Assembly: GCA_019753235.1 (NCBI GenBank)
Contig: JAIELF010000075.1
Location: forward strand, 1 to 37,764
Reading direction: 5' to 3'
Source of the DNA: a bacterium
Lineage (GTDB): Bacteria > Planctomycetota > Planctomycetia > Kolteriales > Kolteriaceae
DNA length: 37,764 nt
In this document: in pieces, positions 14,933 to 24,482 of the stretch
Layout: each line of letters opens with the position of its first letter
How positions within the stretch are numbered: the stretch's first letter is position 1
Translations under genes and position numbers: made by a program
Notes under the pieces: model-generated
Databases searched by the model: none
What the model saw: the letters and a program-made list of their open reading frames with translations, nothing else
Told to the model about the DNA's origin: nothing

Positions 14933-17854
14933 TCAACTCCTGTTGGGTCGATTCGCTCCCCATTGTTGGAGAAGGGCCTCAAATTCTTTCTTTATGGCCG
15001 GCCCCCCGGCATCAGGGTGAAGAGTCAATGTCGATTTCAGAATAGGAATGGCGGCAGCAGGTCCTTGGAGCTGCGCTGTCCAGCGAGCACTACCCAGCCG
15101 AGCCAGAAAAAACTCGCGAGGCTTTGCCTTGGCCCCTCGAAGCCTCTCCGACAGACTGTTCCAGCCCGCCAGCGCTTGCGCACCAAGATTGGCATCCTTC
15201 CTTGCCATTGCCTCGAGTATTTCGCAGCGCTCGAACTCCATCGAGAGAGCGAATGTCTTCTTGCCACTCTCTCGATGTGCCGAGAGCAACGTCTCCACCT
15301 CTTCGCGGGCACGCGACAAATCGCCGGACTCGCGTAGCAATCGAACCCGCCGGGCTTGCAACGAGGAAACGAGTTTCTCTCGGTCGGCCTCCGGAAGAGC
15401 GCTCTGCTTGATCAGCGCGAGTCCCTTTTCGATGGTGGCGGCCGCTTGAGCCTGCTGACCGAGCGATTCGTAACTGTCGGCTAAGTATCGCAACGTTGCC
15501 ACCGTTTGCTGCGGTCGGTTGGCAAGCTTGGCCAGAAACTCTTCCAAAGCCTTTTGGCGGGATACCGCCTGACTCGCGTCCCCTTGTTTTTTGAATCGGT
15601 CAACATCCTCTTGCAGACTCTTTCCCAGCCGAACCAACACGGCCGCCACGCGATCCCCTCCCGCGGGATTCGCTTGATCACCGGTCAACATGGCGTCGAC
15701 AAACTTCTCCGCCCGATCGATCAAGCCGGCCGCCAAAGCGGCTTCGACCGCCGAGACCGCCACTTCGATCCCGAACTGGTCCGTTCCTGTCGATCGACCT
15801 TGCTCGACGATCTTCAACAGCGGTTCCAATAGATCCAATGCTTCCTTCGGCTTGCCGATCAAGAGAAGTAGACGGGCTTGTGCGAGCCGAGATTCGACTA
15901 ATCCGATCGGCGGCGGGCCGGTGTCGGTCACCTGCTTTGCAAACGCTTCACTCGCTACGGCGAATAACTCCAATGGTCGAGTCGCGTCAGCAACGGTCGC
16001 CTCTTGCTGAGCGAATCGTTGCCGAAAGCTCATGGCAAGAACCTGCCCCGCACGAAGCCGACTCTCGGCAAAGTTCTCTCCGGCCGGCGTCACCTCCTCG
16101 TAGGCGGTTGCCGACGCTTCGTACTTTTTGTCGTTACTCAGAAGAAAGCCCGTCAGGAAGCGCGCGGTGTCGGCTTGGTTGGAACGAGGAAATCGGCTCT
16201 TCACCGTTTGCAGGGCGGATTCGAGTTTTTCTCGCTTATCAGCCAAATCGGGTGCCGACTGTTTGTTGGCCTCGCGATACTCTTTCCATCGAGCGGAAAC
16301 GACCAGGCCTGCCGCCTCGGCCGAGACTTTGGTGATGGGATCTTCTTGAGCAAGTTCGTTGGCCAGTTTCGTTCCCTCTTCGATTTGGCCAGCCTGTATC
16401 CGAGCGAGCGACAAGCGATAGCGAACACTGGCGACTTCTTCCAGATCCACGTCTCTCTTTACCAGCGAAATGGCTCTCTCGTAGGCATCGATCGCCCCGG
16501 CCCAGTCCTTCGCCGCCAGCGCGTTGCCACCGACGAAGGCTGCTTCGTCGAAACTGGTCATCTCGTCGGCCGACTCGCGGACGCGAGCAGCGTATTTCTC
16601 ACGCAGTGCAAACCCCTCGGGCATGAACTCGGATGAATACCGACAGACGCCATCGGCAAGAAGCTTCATCGCCTCGCGTATCAGCCGGCGACCCTCCTTA
16701 TCATCGGCCGGCTTCTTCTCGGCCAGCGCGATGTATGCTTTGGCCAATTCAAGTTGAATCCCGAGCCCCAGCCGTTCGCGCCGACGCGAAGCGGACCGAT
16801 TCAGCCATTCAACCGCGGAGTAGTAGCGATTGTTGATCACCTCTTCGGGCAAGCCGGCTTGATTCTTCACTTGGCACCAAAACAGGCGAGCCTGCGCGAA
16901 GAGATCGGCCCGAATGTCATCGACGCCGGTGGTTTGTTTCGGCTCCCCTGCGAGGACTTCGCGGTAAATATCCTCCGCCCCTTGCGCGTCGCCTAGCTCT
17001 TGCCGAACTCGCCCTTGCCACAATAGCGCCAGCGATGCCGCCAGCGTCCCCGTCGCTCGGTACTTCTGAAAGAGTTCGTCAAACTTGGCGGCCGATGCCT
17101 GAAGACGAGCGTCGGAGAGCTTCTTCTGAATGGGATCGGCGCGGTCGTAAGCTTGTCCCGCCAAATAGTCGATCATCCCCCGGCGAAGCTCCACGTCGAG
17201 CTTGCGACCCTCGATAAGAAGTTTTCGAGCCGATCGATCGTCCCGCGCCGTTCCACCGCGCCGACGTCTCGGTCGATCGTCGCCGTCACGTTCTGGCTTC
17301 TCCTCGGCGAGCAACTTCTCGTACCGCTGGATGATTCCATCAACCTCGGGCAAGGCCTTGTCGAGAGCGGCCAAGGCTTTGCTTTGAAGAGGCTGGGCCG
17401 ACGGCGGATGGGAAGCCAACTTCGCCTCGGCCAAAAGCCGCTGGGCCCGAGCGACCTCGATACCAGTGATCTCGCCTCGCGCATCCATGGCTTCGAGACT
17501 CTCAGGCTGATCGGTGCGAAACTTCTCAAAGAGGCGAAGCGCCTCGTCGATCAACTCTTGTTCTCGCTGAATCGACGATTGGCCAGCTTCATCGAGCAGA
17601 GCCTTCGCCAGGTAGTAATCGATTTGATGAGAGAGTTGGCCTTGCCCTGGCTTGCTGGTGAGCTGACGCAAATACTCGACGGCGAGGTCCGGCATTCCCG
17701 CTTGCTGAAGTTTTTCGACATACTCAATGCGCGGATCGTTCTCGAGAGCGGCTCCTTCCGTTCCCCCGAGGGTCGACAAAAACAAGAGAGCAAACAAGCC
17801 TCGGCCGAGCCGGGATGACCTTCTGTTCACTCCGATCGACTCCTCTATAGCCAT
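14933..17854 (-). CDS. Secreted large TPR-repeat protein of the ExbB/ExbD locus
   Basis: A 973-residue protein rich in Ala, Glu, Leu and Arg, with repeated helical pairs that read as tetratricopeptide-like repeats through most of its length (for example near residues 30-80, 425-480 and 575-640). A signal peptide is likely at the N-terminus, GRGLFALLFLSTLGGTEGA, so the protein should act in the periplasm. A Lys/Arg-rich linker occurs near 195-215. A start at GTG 17830, nine bases after GAGGAG, would give a cleaner signal peptide than the ATG used here, and is quite possible. It heads the set TPR-ExbB-ExbD-ExbD and may be a scaffold for whatever the motor moves. No enzymatic motif is seen. Confidence 0.85.
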   Translation of the reverse strand: MAIEESIGVNRRSSRLGRGLFALLFLSTLGGTEGAALENDPRIEYVEKLQQAGMPDLAVEYLRQLTSKPGQGQLSHQIDYYLAKALLDEAGQSSIQREQELIDEALRLFEKFRTDQPESLEAMDARGEITGIEVARAQRLLAEAKLASHPPSAQPLQSKALAALDKALPEVDGIIQRYEKLLAEEKPERDGDDRPRRRRGGTARDDRSARKLLIEGRKLDVELRRGMIDYLAGQAYDRADPIQKKLSDARLQASAAKFDELFQKYRATGTLAASLALLWQGRVRQELGDAQGAEDIYREVLAGEPKQTTGVDDIRADLFAQARLFWCQVKNQAGLPEEVINNRYYSAVEWLNRSASRRRERLGLGIQLELAKAYIALAEKKPADDKEGRRLIREAMKLLADGVCRYSSEFMPEGFALREKYAARVRESADEMTSFDEAAFVGGNALAAKDWAGAIDAYERAISLVKRDVDLEEVASVRYRLSLARIQAGQIEEGTKLANELAQEDPITKVSAEAAGLVVSARWKEYREANKQSAPDLADKREKLESALQTVKSRFPRSNQADTARFLTGFLLSNDKKYEASATAYEEVTPAGENFAESRLRAGQVLAMSFRQRFAQQEATVADATRPLELFAVASEAFAKQVTDTGPPPIGLVESRLAQARLLLLIGKPKEALDLLEPLLKIVEQGRSTGTDQFGIEVAVSAVEAALAAGLIDRAEKFVDAMLTGDQANPAGGDRVAAVLVRLGKSLQEDVDRFKKQGDASQAVSRQKALEEFLAKLANRPQQTVATLRYLADSYESLGQQAQAAATIEKGLALIKQSALPEADREKLVSSLQARRVRLLRESGDLSRAREEVETLLSAHRESGKKTFALSMEFERCEILEAMARKDANLGAQALAGWNSLSERLRGAKAKPREFFLARLGSARWTAQLQGPAAAIPILKSTLTLHPDAGGPAIKKEFEALLQQWGANRPNRS

Positions 17855-17931
17855 CGCTTCCCGTCCCCGAGCGTTCGGCCTCTTTCAAGACGAGGGCTTT
17901 GCCGCTCTTCGTCCCTGGACTCCGAAATTTC

Positions 17932-17963
17932 TTGACAATCCGCCGGTGGGCCGCTGTCATACT
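17932..17963 (+). promoter_or_regulatory. Weak promoter candidate for the cytochrome/WD40 gene
   Basis: TTGACA at 17932-17937 is followed 20 bases later by CATACT preceded by TG, an extended -10-like element. The spacing is longer than ideal. It lies in the divergent gap between the TPR gene and the 18116 gene and points towards the latter. Confidence 0.3.
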
Positions 17964-18115
17964 ACCGGGTGGATCTCTTCCTGCGCGGGACGACCTATCT
18001 TTTGATACGTGGGTAGCACAACCAAACCCCGACTGACATTACGTCCTGGCGTTCCTCATCAGCGAGGCATTCATCCCGCGCCTCCATGATATTCGCCCGG
18101 AACGACCAATGGCCG

Positions 18116-19516
18116 ATGGATAAGAGAATGACAAGCCTACTCGTTTTGTTTGCTCTTCTAGTCGGAGACGAACCAACTCCTGCCGCGGGCAACTCGCCGG
18201 CGACACCACCGGTTGCGACCATTAGCTTTCATAAGCAAGTCAGGCCTATCTTACAGCGACACTGTGTTGGTTGTCATCAGCCCGCGAAGCGCGGTGGGGA
18301 AATCCTGCTGACGAGCCATGCGACGCTGCTGCACGGAGGCGAGACGGGTCCCGGCCTAGTCGCGGGTAAGCCGGACGAAAGCATCCTCATCAAGAGCCTG
18401 CTAGCGCAGGACATGGATTTGATGCCGAAGGGGGGCCCGGCCCTACCACCGGAGGCCATTGGACTGATCAAAACCTGGATTGAACAGGGAGCCAGCGACG
18501 ACACCCCACCCGAGGCGGTCGATACTATTGATGCCGAGCACCCGCCGGTTTACGAGGGAATGCCTCTTGTCACGGCGATCGCATTTTCGCGAGATGGAGC
18601 GATGCTGGCGGTGGGGGGCTATCGAGAAATCCTGCTTCATGCGGGCGACGGATCTGCCCTGCTCCACCGACTTATCGGCCTCTCTCAACGGATCGAAGAC
18701 CTCGCCTTCTCACCCGACGGCAGCAAGCTCGCGGCCAGCGGAGGTTCACCCGGCCGGGTCGGAGAGATTCAAGTATGGAACCTTGCTGACCAGAAGCTCC
18801 TCCTATCTGTCCAGACATCGATCGACACACTCTTCGGAGTCTCGTGGAGTTCGGATGGTAGCAAACTCGCGTTCGGTTGCCCGGATAACAGCGGGCGAGT
18901 CATCAAAGCAGACGACGGCGCACCGCTGCTGAAGTTCGATCATCACACCGACTGGGTCATCGGCGCGGTCTTCTCTTTAGATGACAAGAACCTTGTCTCG
19001 GTCAGTCGGGACCGGGCCGTCAAACTGACGCAGACCGACTCCGGCGCGTTCATCGACAACGTCACCAGCATCACGCCCGGCGCGCTGACCGGAGGCCTCG
19101 AGGCGATCGATCGGCACCCCACGCGAAACGAAGTGGTCGTCGGCGGCGTGGACGGTGTCCCGAAGCTCTATCGAATATTTCGAGAGCAGGCCCGCGTGAT
19201 CGGCGACGACTTCAACTTGATCCGCCCTTTCCCGCCGATCAATGGACCCATCCGCGACATTGAGATCAGCAAAGATGGCAAAATACTCGCCGTCGCAGGA
19301 GGAACGCAAGCTCAAGCCTACGAACTAGAAACCGGCAAATTGCTTGCCAGCATCCCCTTCGCAGGACAGGTTTACGCCGTCACGATTCATCCCCAAGGGA
19401 CCATCATCGCCGCGGGTGGCTACGACGGAATGGTCAAGATCGCCGACATTGCCACCGGCCAAGTCACCAAAGAGTTTGTCCCGGTCCCCTTAACTACGGG
19501 GGTCGCCAGCAAATGA
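18116..19516 (+). CDS. Secreted cytochrome c domain plus WD40 propeller protein
   Basis: This 466-residue protein combines a planctomycete-type cytochrome c domain with a WD40 beta-propeller. The N-terminus MDKRMTSLLVLFALLVG looks like a signal peptide. The haem motif HCVGCH has Cys50, Cys53 and His54, and a candidate distal Met lies in MDLMPKGG near residue 102-108. From about residue 145 there are WD-like blades with repeated AFSPDGSKLA-type turns. An earlier ATG at 18086 adds ten residues in front of the signal and has no better ribosome site; 18128 is also possible. Proteins of this type occur at the head of planctomycete DUF1549/DUF1501 clusters. Its stop overlaps an ATG of the next frame at 19513. 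The electron donor and acceptor are unknown. Confidence 0.88.
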   Translation: MDKRMTSLLVLFALLVGDEPTPAAGNSPATPPVATISFHKQVRPILQRHCVGCHQPAKRGGEILLTSHATLLHGGETGPGLVAGKPDESILIKSLLAQDMDLMPKGGPALPPEAIGLIKTWIEQGASDDTPPEAVDTIDAEHPPVYEGMPLVTAIAFSRDGAMLAVGGYREILLHAGDGSALLHRLIGLSQRIEDLAFSPDGSKLAASGGSPGRVGEIQVWNLADQKLLLSVQTSIDTLFGVSWSSDGSKLAFGCPDNSGRVIKADDGAPLLKFDHHTDWVIGAVFSLDDKNLVSVSRDRAVKLTQTDSGAFIDNVTSITPGALTGGLEAIDRHPTRNEVVVGGVDGVPKLYRIFREQARVIGDDFNLIRPFPPINGPIRDIEISKDGKILAVAGGTQAQAYELETGKLLASIPFAGQVYAVTIHPQGTIIAAGGYDGMVKIADIATGQVTKEFVPVPLTTGVASK

Positions 19517-19542
19517 ATCAACTTCATCGAGAGAGGTTCCGG

Positions 19543-21804
19543 ATGACTTCGCCCTTCGCGTCTTTGCGAATGTTCCTGGGAACGATGTTCGTGATGGTCT
19601 CGGCCACCCATGCCGCGCCGCGATTGTCGTACGTTTATCCGATTGGGTTTGAACGAGGCAAGACGATCACGCTGAACATCGTGGGTCAGAACCTTGATGG
19701 CGACATTGAAATTCGTTCGACGATTCCCGGCAAGCTGACGCTGAAGCCGGTCGACATGGTCGATGGAAAACCCGCCTACAACATTCGCGATCGCCGTGAT
19801 GCCGAGCTCATCATTGATCCCCAGGCCCCCGTTGGGATTTACCCTGTTCGCGTTCGGACGGCCGACGGTGTTTCGAACCAAGTCTACTTCGCGGTTGGCA
19901 CGCTCCCCGATGTGGCAGAGGTAGAGCCGAACAGTCAACAAGCCGAGGCTCAACCGGTCCCGCTGGGGGTGACCCTTTCCGGCGCGGTGGGGGTCGGGGA
20001 TCGCGATATCTTTCGTGTGACGCTCCCGGCCGGGGGCCGACTGGTCGCGGAGGTCGAGGCCAAGCGAATCGGCATGCCGATGGACTCAGCATTGACGATT
20101 CTAGATTCGCAAGGGCGCGAGCTCGCCAGCAATGATGACGCGGTCGGGCTTGATTCGGATAGCCGGGTTGATGTCACCGTTGCCAAGGGGGGCGATTACT
20201 ACATTGCCATCAACGACGTCACGTATCAACTCGGTTCCAGTTATCGGCTGAAGATTGGGAACTACGAATACGCGGAGGGGATTTTTCCACTGGCCGGTCC
20301 CCGGCAGATGGAAGAGAAGGCATGGGCTTGGCGACATGATGTGAGCAACCTCACCCCGGTCGTTTTCACGGCCCCCCCTTCGGACGGCTGGGCGATGATT
20401 CAACCCATGGGAAATGCCTCTCCCTCGATGCCGCTCCGGTACATCGTTTCTGATCGGCTTCGCATTGTCGAGACGCCGGGCATGCCGCAGGATCTCCCAC
20501 CGGGTTATGCGGTGGATGGGGTCATCAGTGCCCCAGGGGAAAAGGACCGCTATCGATTGGCGACGTCTCCTGGGCAGCGGTTTCGTTTAAATCTGTCGGC
20601 GAAGAAGTCGGGATCTCTTCTGGATGCGGTGCTTGCGGTCGAGAACAAAGATGGACAAGCCTACACGCGAAGCGTCGATCAGAATGACCCGATCTTTGAC
20701 TTTGTCACCCCTGCGGACGTGCAGGAGATTTTCCTCGCGGTCGAAGACCTGGGCCGGCGGGGCGGGCCTGGCTTTGTCTATCGTTTGGCCGCCGACTCGG
20801 TGGGAGAAGATTTCTCTCTCGAAGTCCAAAGCGACGTCATCAACATTCCACAGGGAACCTACGAATACGTCCCCGTCCGCGTCGATCGCCGAGGGTACAA
20901 CGGCCCCATTCAACTCTTCCTTCCGGAAAAGGTTCACGGCATCACGGCCGAGGAAGGCCGAATCGAAGCCGGCCAAAATGAAGGTTACGTTCTTCTCTCG
21001 GCCAAGCCGGGGACGGCCCCGAGCATGATCCCTCTAGAAATCTGGGGACGAGGGGGGAGCGCGGCCCAGCCTATCGATCGGCAAGCCACGGGGAGCCCCG
21101 TCAACTTGGTCACGTTTGTCGACCGGCCCCTTCTGGAAACCATGCCTGCGGCACTCTGCCAGGCAAGTCCTTTCTCGGTGCAGGTCGCCAGCCGAGCCAT
21201 TCGAGTCCCTCATGGCATCGGAAGCTCGCTGGGGGTCACAATTCAGCGTTCGCCTGCCGTCACGGAACCGATCCGCATCGAGCCCAAAACCCGTATCCCG
21301 AGTTTCCCATCGGGCGTCGACACCACCATTGCGAAAGAGGCGTCGGCCGCTGCCATCGCCTTCCCGCCGAACGTCGAATACGGTCGATCCGAAGGAACGA
21401 TGGTCTTCACCGCCACGACGGTGGTCGACGGGCGAGAGGTCCGTGTGACGCTTCCTCCTATTTCGGTCGCTTTGGTAACGCCGTTCTCTGTGTCGCTCCC
21501 GGTCCAGGCCGTTTCGTTGCCCGCTGCCGGCACCACCTCCCTTCCGGTGGTCGTCGCACGCGAGCAGGGTTTTGATGGGGAAGTTCGCTTTCGTGTGGAT
21601 AACCTCCCCAAAGGTATCACCGTTGTCACCCCACCCGTTCCCAACGGTCAAGTCACTTCATTACTGGAATTCAAGGGAGAAGGAATCGCTCCTGGCGAGT
21701 ACACTGTTCGTTTGGTGGGACTGACCGATTTTTCAGGACGCAAGCAGACCAAGGACTACGAACTCCCGCCGCGAGAGATCAAGTTGACTGTGCCGGCGTC
21801 TTAA
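19543..21804 (+). CDS. Secreted PPC-domain (pre-peptidase C-terminal) beta-rich protein
   Basis: A 753-residue exported protein of mainly beta structure. The signal peptide is at residues 1-25 (ASLRMFLGTMFVMVSATHAA). An Ig-like segment with PIGFERGKTITLNIVGQNL follows. A PPC-type domain follows at about 130-240 with EVEPNSQQAEAQPVPLGVTLSGAV and DRDIFRVTLPAGGRLVAEVEA. A second PPC-like region, GVISAPGEKDRYRLATSPGQRFRLNL, lies near 325-350. More Ig-like modules make up the C-terminal part. A GAGAGAGG site five bases before 19543 favours this start over the ATG at 19513 that overlaps the upstream stop. No protease or lyase motif is present, so it is probably a binding or scaffold partner of the cassette proteins. 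Confidence 0.87.
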   Translation: MTSPFASLRMFLGTMFVMVSATHAAPRLSYVYPIGFERGKTITLNIVGQNLDGDIEIRSTIPGKLTLKPVDMVDGKPAYNIRDRRDAELIIDPQAPVGIYPVRVRTADGVSNQVYFAVGTLPDVAEVEPNSQQAEAQPVPLGVTLSGAVGVGDRDIFRVTLPAGGRLVAEVEAKRIGMPMDSALTILDSQGRELASNDDAVGLDSDSRVDVTVAKGGDYYIAINDVTYQLGSSYRLKIGNYEYAEGIFPLAGPRQMEEKAWAWRHDVSNLTPVVFTAPPSDGWAMIQPMGNASPSMPLRYIVSDRLRIVETPGMPQDLPPGYAVDGVISAPGEKDRYRLATSPGQRFRLNLSAKKSGSLLDAVLAVENKDGQAYTRSVDQNDPIFDFVTPADVQEIFLAVEDLGRRGGPGFVYRLAADSVGEDFSLEVQSDVINIPQGTYEYVPVRVDRRGYNGPIQLFLPEKVHGITAEEGRIEAGQNEGYVLLSAKPGTAPSMIPLEIWGRGGSAAQPIDRQATGSPVNLVTFVDRPLLETMPAALCQASPFSVQVASRAIRVPHGIGSSLGVTIQRSPAVTEPIRIEPKTRIPSFPSGVDTTIAKEASAAAIAFPPNVEYGRSEGTMVFTATTVVDGREVRVTLPPISVALVTPFSVSLPVQAVSLPAAGTTSLPVVVAREQGFDGEVRFRVDNLPKGITVVTPPVPNGQVTSLLEFKGEGIAPGEYTVRLVGLTDFSGRKQTKDYELPPREIKLTVPAS

Positions 21805-21908
21805 GAAAGATCGGTGGCGCGTGTCGACTCGATCGACGCATAGGTTCTCACTCCTCAGAGAAAGGGTGAGGACAGGTTATTTTGAAGAGTGGTTATTGAG
21901 GAGAGAAG

Positions 21909-24419
21909 ATGCGAACCCGGACTTGCCGAGCCATCTGGTCGACCGTGTTGTTGGCCTCGACGTCCGTCTGGGCCGAAACTGCCGCGCCGACGGCCCCTGT
22001 CGCTGCCGAGAAGGTATACGACGGGGCGATTGAAGAGATTCGTCTGGAACCAACCCGCATCCACCTAAAGGACTCGCTGGACGCCGCCCGAGTTCTCGTC
22101 ACCGGTCGAACACCGCAAGGGGAATGGGTTGACCTGACTCGGCAAGCAACGGTCGCGATCGTGGCGGCGGAGAAGTTCGGGGAAGCCTCCCCTATCGCCC
22201 GTCGCGACGCCGACGGATTCTTTCTCCCCCAGAGCGATGGCCAAGCGATCGCCCGTTTCAGCGTCGCCGGGAAAACCGCCGAGGCCCCCATCGCCATCAG
22301 TGGGACGCAAGCGCCCCGCACGATCAGTTATGTTCGAGATGTCATGCCGATCCTGAGTAAGTCGGGCTGCAATTCAGGCCCCTGCCATGGAACACCCAAA
22401 GGAAAGCGAGGCTTCAAACTTTCTTTGCGTGGCTACGACCCCGAATGGGATCACGAACAGCTCATCACCGACTTATCCTCTCGGCGTTTCAATCGTTCAC
22501 GACCGACGGACAGCCTCCTCATCATGAAACCAACCAACGAAGTCCCCCATGAAGGAGGCTTTCGTTTCGGAACTGACCATCGCTATTACCGCGTCCTCTT
22601 ACAGTGGATTCGGGAAGGGAATCAATCCGACGTCACCAAGATGACCCGAGCCAACGGCATCCGCGTCTATCCCGAACACACCACGCTTCGAGAGCCCGGG
22701 GCTTGGCAGGATGTGGTGGTGGTCGCAACGTATCCCGATGGCTCCACGCGCGACGTCACCCGCGATGCCGAGTTTACGGCCAGCCCCGATTATGTCGCCC
22801 GTGTGGCCGAGCCCGCTCGCGTGCAAGCCCTTCGTCGCGGCGAAGTGGCGATTCTCATTCGCTACGAAGGGAACTATGCCGTCAAGTATCTCTCTGTCCT
22901 TGATCCGCGACCCGACTTCGTCTGGAGCAGCCCGGCGGCACACAACTACATCGATCATCTAGTCGACAAAAAGCTCCAGCGATTGAAGATTCTTCCTGCG
23001 GCCCTGGCCGACGACGCAACATTTCTTCGCCGAGTTTACCTCGATCTGATCGGCTCGCAGCCGACGCCGGAAGAGATCAAGGCATTCCTTGTCGAAACGA
23101 CACCGACCAAGCTCAAGCGAGCCCGCGTCATCGATGAACTTCTAGATCGCCCCGAGTTCGTCGACCGGTGGGCGTACAAGTGGGCTGACCTTTTGCAGTG
23201 CAATCGAAAGTATCTCGGCGACAAGGGTGTCTGGGCATTTCGAAATTGGATTCGCCAACAGGTTGCCACCAATCGACCCCTGGACGAGTTCGTTCGCGAG
23301 ATGCTGACCGCGACCGGCAGCACATACGAGAACCCAGCCGCCAACTTCTACAAGGTCGCGCGCGATCCGCTTAAGGCGATGGAAGACACGACCCATCTCT
23401 TCATGGGGATTCGCTTCAACTGTAACAAATGTCACGACCATCCCTTCGAACGATGGACGCAAACTCAGCACTACGAGTTAGGAGCCTACTTCGCGAGCGT
23501 GCAGCGGAAGGCAGGCCTTAAGCCGGGCGAAGAAATCGTCTACGACCTTCCCTCGGGTTACGAACCCGTAAAACATCCACGAACGCAAGCGGTCATCCCC
23601 CCTAAGTTCCCTTTTGAACACGCCGGTCCCTATGCCGCCGCCCCAACGCTTCGCCAGCAGTTGGCCGATTGGCTCACCGCGCCAGAGAACCCGTACTTTG
23701 CGCGTTCGATCGTCAATCGCTTCTGGAGCTACATGCTCGGGCTGGGAGTCATCGAACCGGTCGACGATATTCGTTCGAGCAATCCCCCCAGCAATCCTGA
23801 ATTGCTGGATGCTTTGACGAAGGACTTTGTCGATCATGGTTTCGACTTGAAACATCTGCTTCGCACCATCGCGAATTCGCGGACGTATCAACTCAGCATC
23901 GAGACCAACTCGTGGAACGAAGATGACAAGATCAATTTCTCTCACGCGTTGCCTCGCCGGCTGACGGCCGAGCAATTGCAAGACTCGATCTCGGCCGCGA
24001 TGGGGATTCCGATTCCCGTGGAAGGTTTGCCGGCCGGCTTCCGCGCGAGCCAGCTTCCCGATACGGCCGTTCGGGCCGACTTCCTGGAGACCTTCGGCCG
24101 ACCTCCACGTGAAAGCGTTTGCGAGTGTGAACGAGTGGCGGAAGTCAGCTTGAAGCAGACCCTGAGCCTGATCAATGGACCGACCTTAGGAAGCATGCTC
24201 GCCGACCCGAATGGCCGGCTGAACAAGTTGGCTGCCAGTGGCTCGGCCGACCCCACGCTGGCCAATGAGATCTACTTGACCGTTCTTTGTCGAGCCCCTT
24301 CTGACGAGGAACGAACCAAGGCGGTCGAGTACCTTGCCGCGGCGACCTCGAAAGCCGAAGGGGTGCAGGATCTCGCGTGGGCTCTCTTTAACAGCGCCGG
24401 TTTCTTGTTTAATCGGTAG
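21909..24419 (+). CDS. DUF1549/DUF1553 planctomycete protein with Ig-like and haem-like motifs
   Basis: An 836-residue exported protein of the group often called PSCyt2/PSD1. After a signal peptide (about 1-23) comes an Ig-like domain to about 132, then a cytochrome-like segment with GCNSGPCHG (Cys154, Cys159, His160). This is a C-x4-CH spacing instead of the usual C-x2-CH. A second Ig-like domain lies at about 250-335. DUF1549 starts at YIDHLVDKKLQRL and DUF1553 at LADWLTAPENPYFARSIVNRFW. An ordinary CNKCH motif lies near residue 505. The ribosome site GAGGAGAG is right before the ATG. Such proteins are expanded in planctomycetes and nearly always precede DUF1501 genes. The reaction is unknown; haem binding is inferred from the motifs. 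Confidence 0.93.
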   Translation: MRTRTCRAIWSTVLLASTSVWAETAAPTAPVAAEKVYDGAIEEIRLEPTRIHLKDSLDAARVLVTGRTPQGEWVDLTRQATVAIVAAEKFGEASPIARRDADGFFLPQSDGQAIARFSVAGKTAEAPIAISGTQAPRTISYVRDVMPILSKSGCNSGPCHGTPKGKRGFKLSLRGYDPEWDHEQLITDLSSRRFNRSRPTDSLLIMKPTNEVPHEGGFRFGTDHRYYRVLLQWIREGNQSDVTKMTRANGIRVYPEHTTLREPGAWQDVVVVATYPDGSTRDVTRDAEFTASPDYVARVAEPARVQALRRGEVAILIRYEGNYAVKYLSVLDPRPDFVWSSPAAHNYIDHLVDKKLQRLKILPAALADDATFLRRVYLDLIGSQPTPEEIKAFLVETTPTKLKRARVIDELLDRPEFVDRWAYKWADLLQCNRKYLGDKGVWAFRNWIRQQVATNRPLDEFVREMLTATGSTYENPAANFYKVARDPLKAMEDTTHLFMGIRFNCNKCHDHPFERWTQTQHYELGAYFASVQRKAGLKPGEEIVYDLPSGYEPVKHPRTQAVIPPKFPFEHAGPYAAAPTLRQQLADWLTAPENPYFARSIVNRFWSYMLGLGVIEPVDDIRSSNPPSNPELLDALTKDFVDHGFDLKHLLRTIANSRTYQLSIETNSWNEDDKINFSHALPRRLTAEQLQDSISAAMGIPIPVEGLPAGFRASQLPDTAVRADFLETFGRPPRESVCECERVAEVSLKQTLSLINGPTLGSMLADPNGRLNKLAASGSADPTLANEIYLTVLCRAPSDEERTKAVEYLAAATSKAEGVQDLAWALFNSAGFLFNR

Positions 24420-24482
24420 GATAATCAGGCTCGACGGCGATGACCGATGACGGTCTGAACCTCAGCATGAAGGAAGCGAAAC

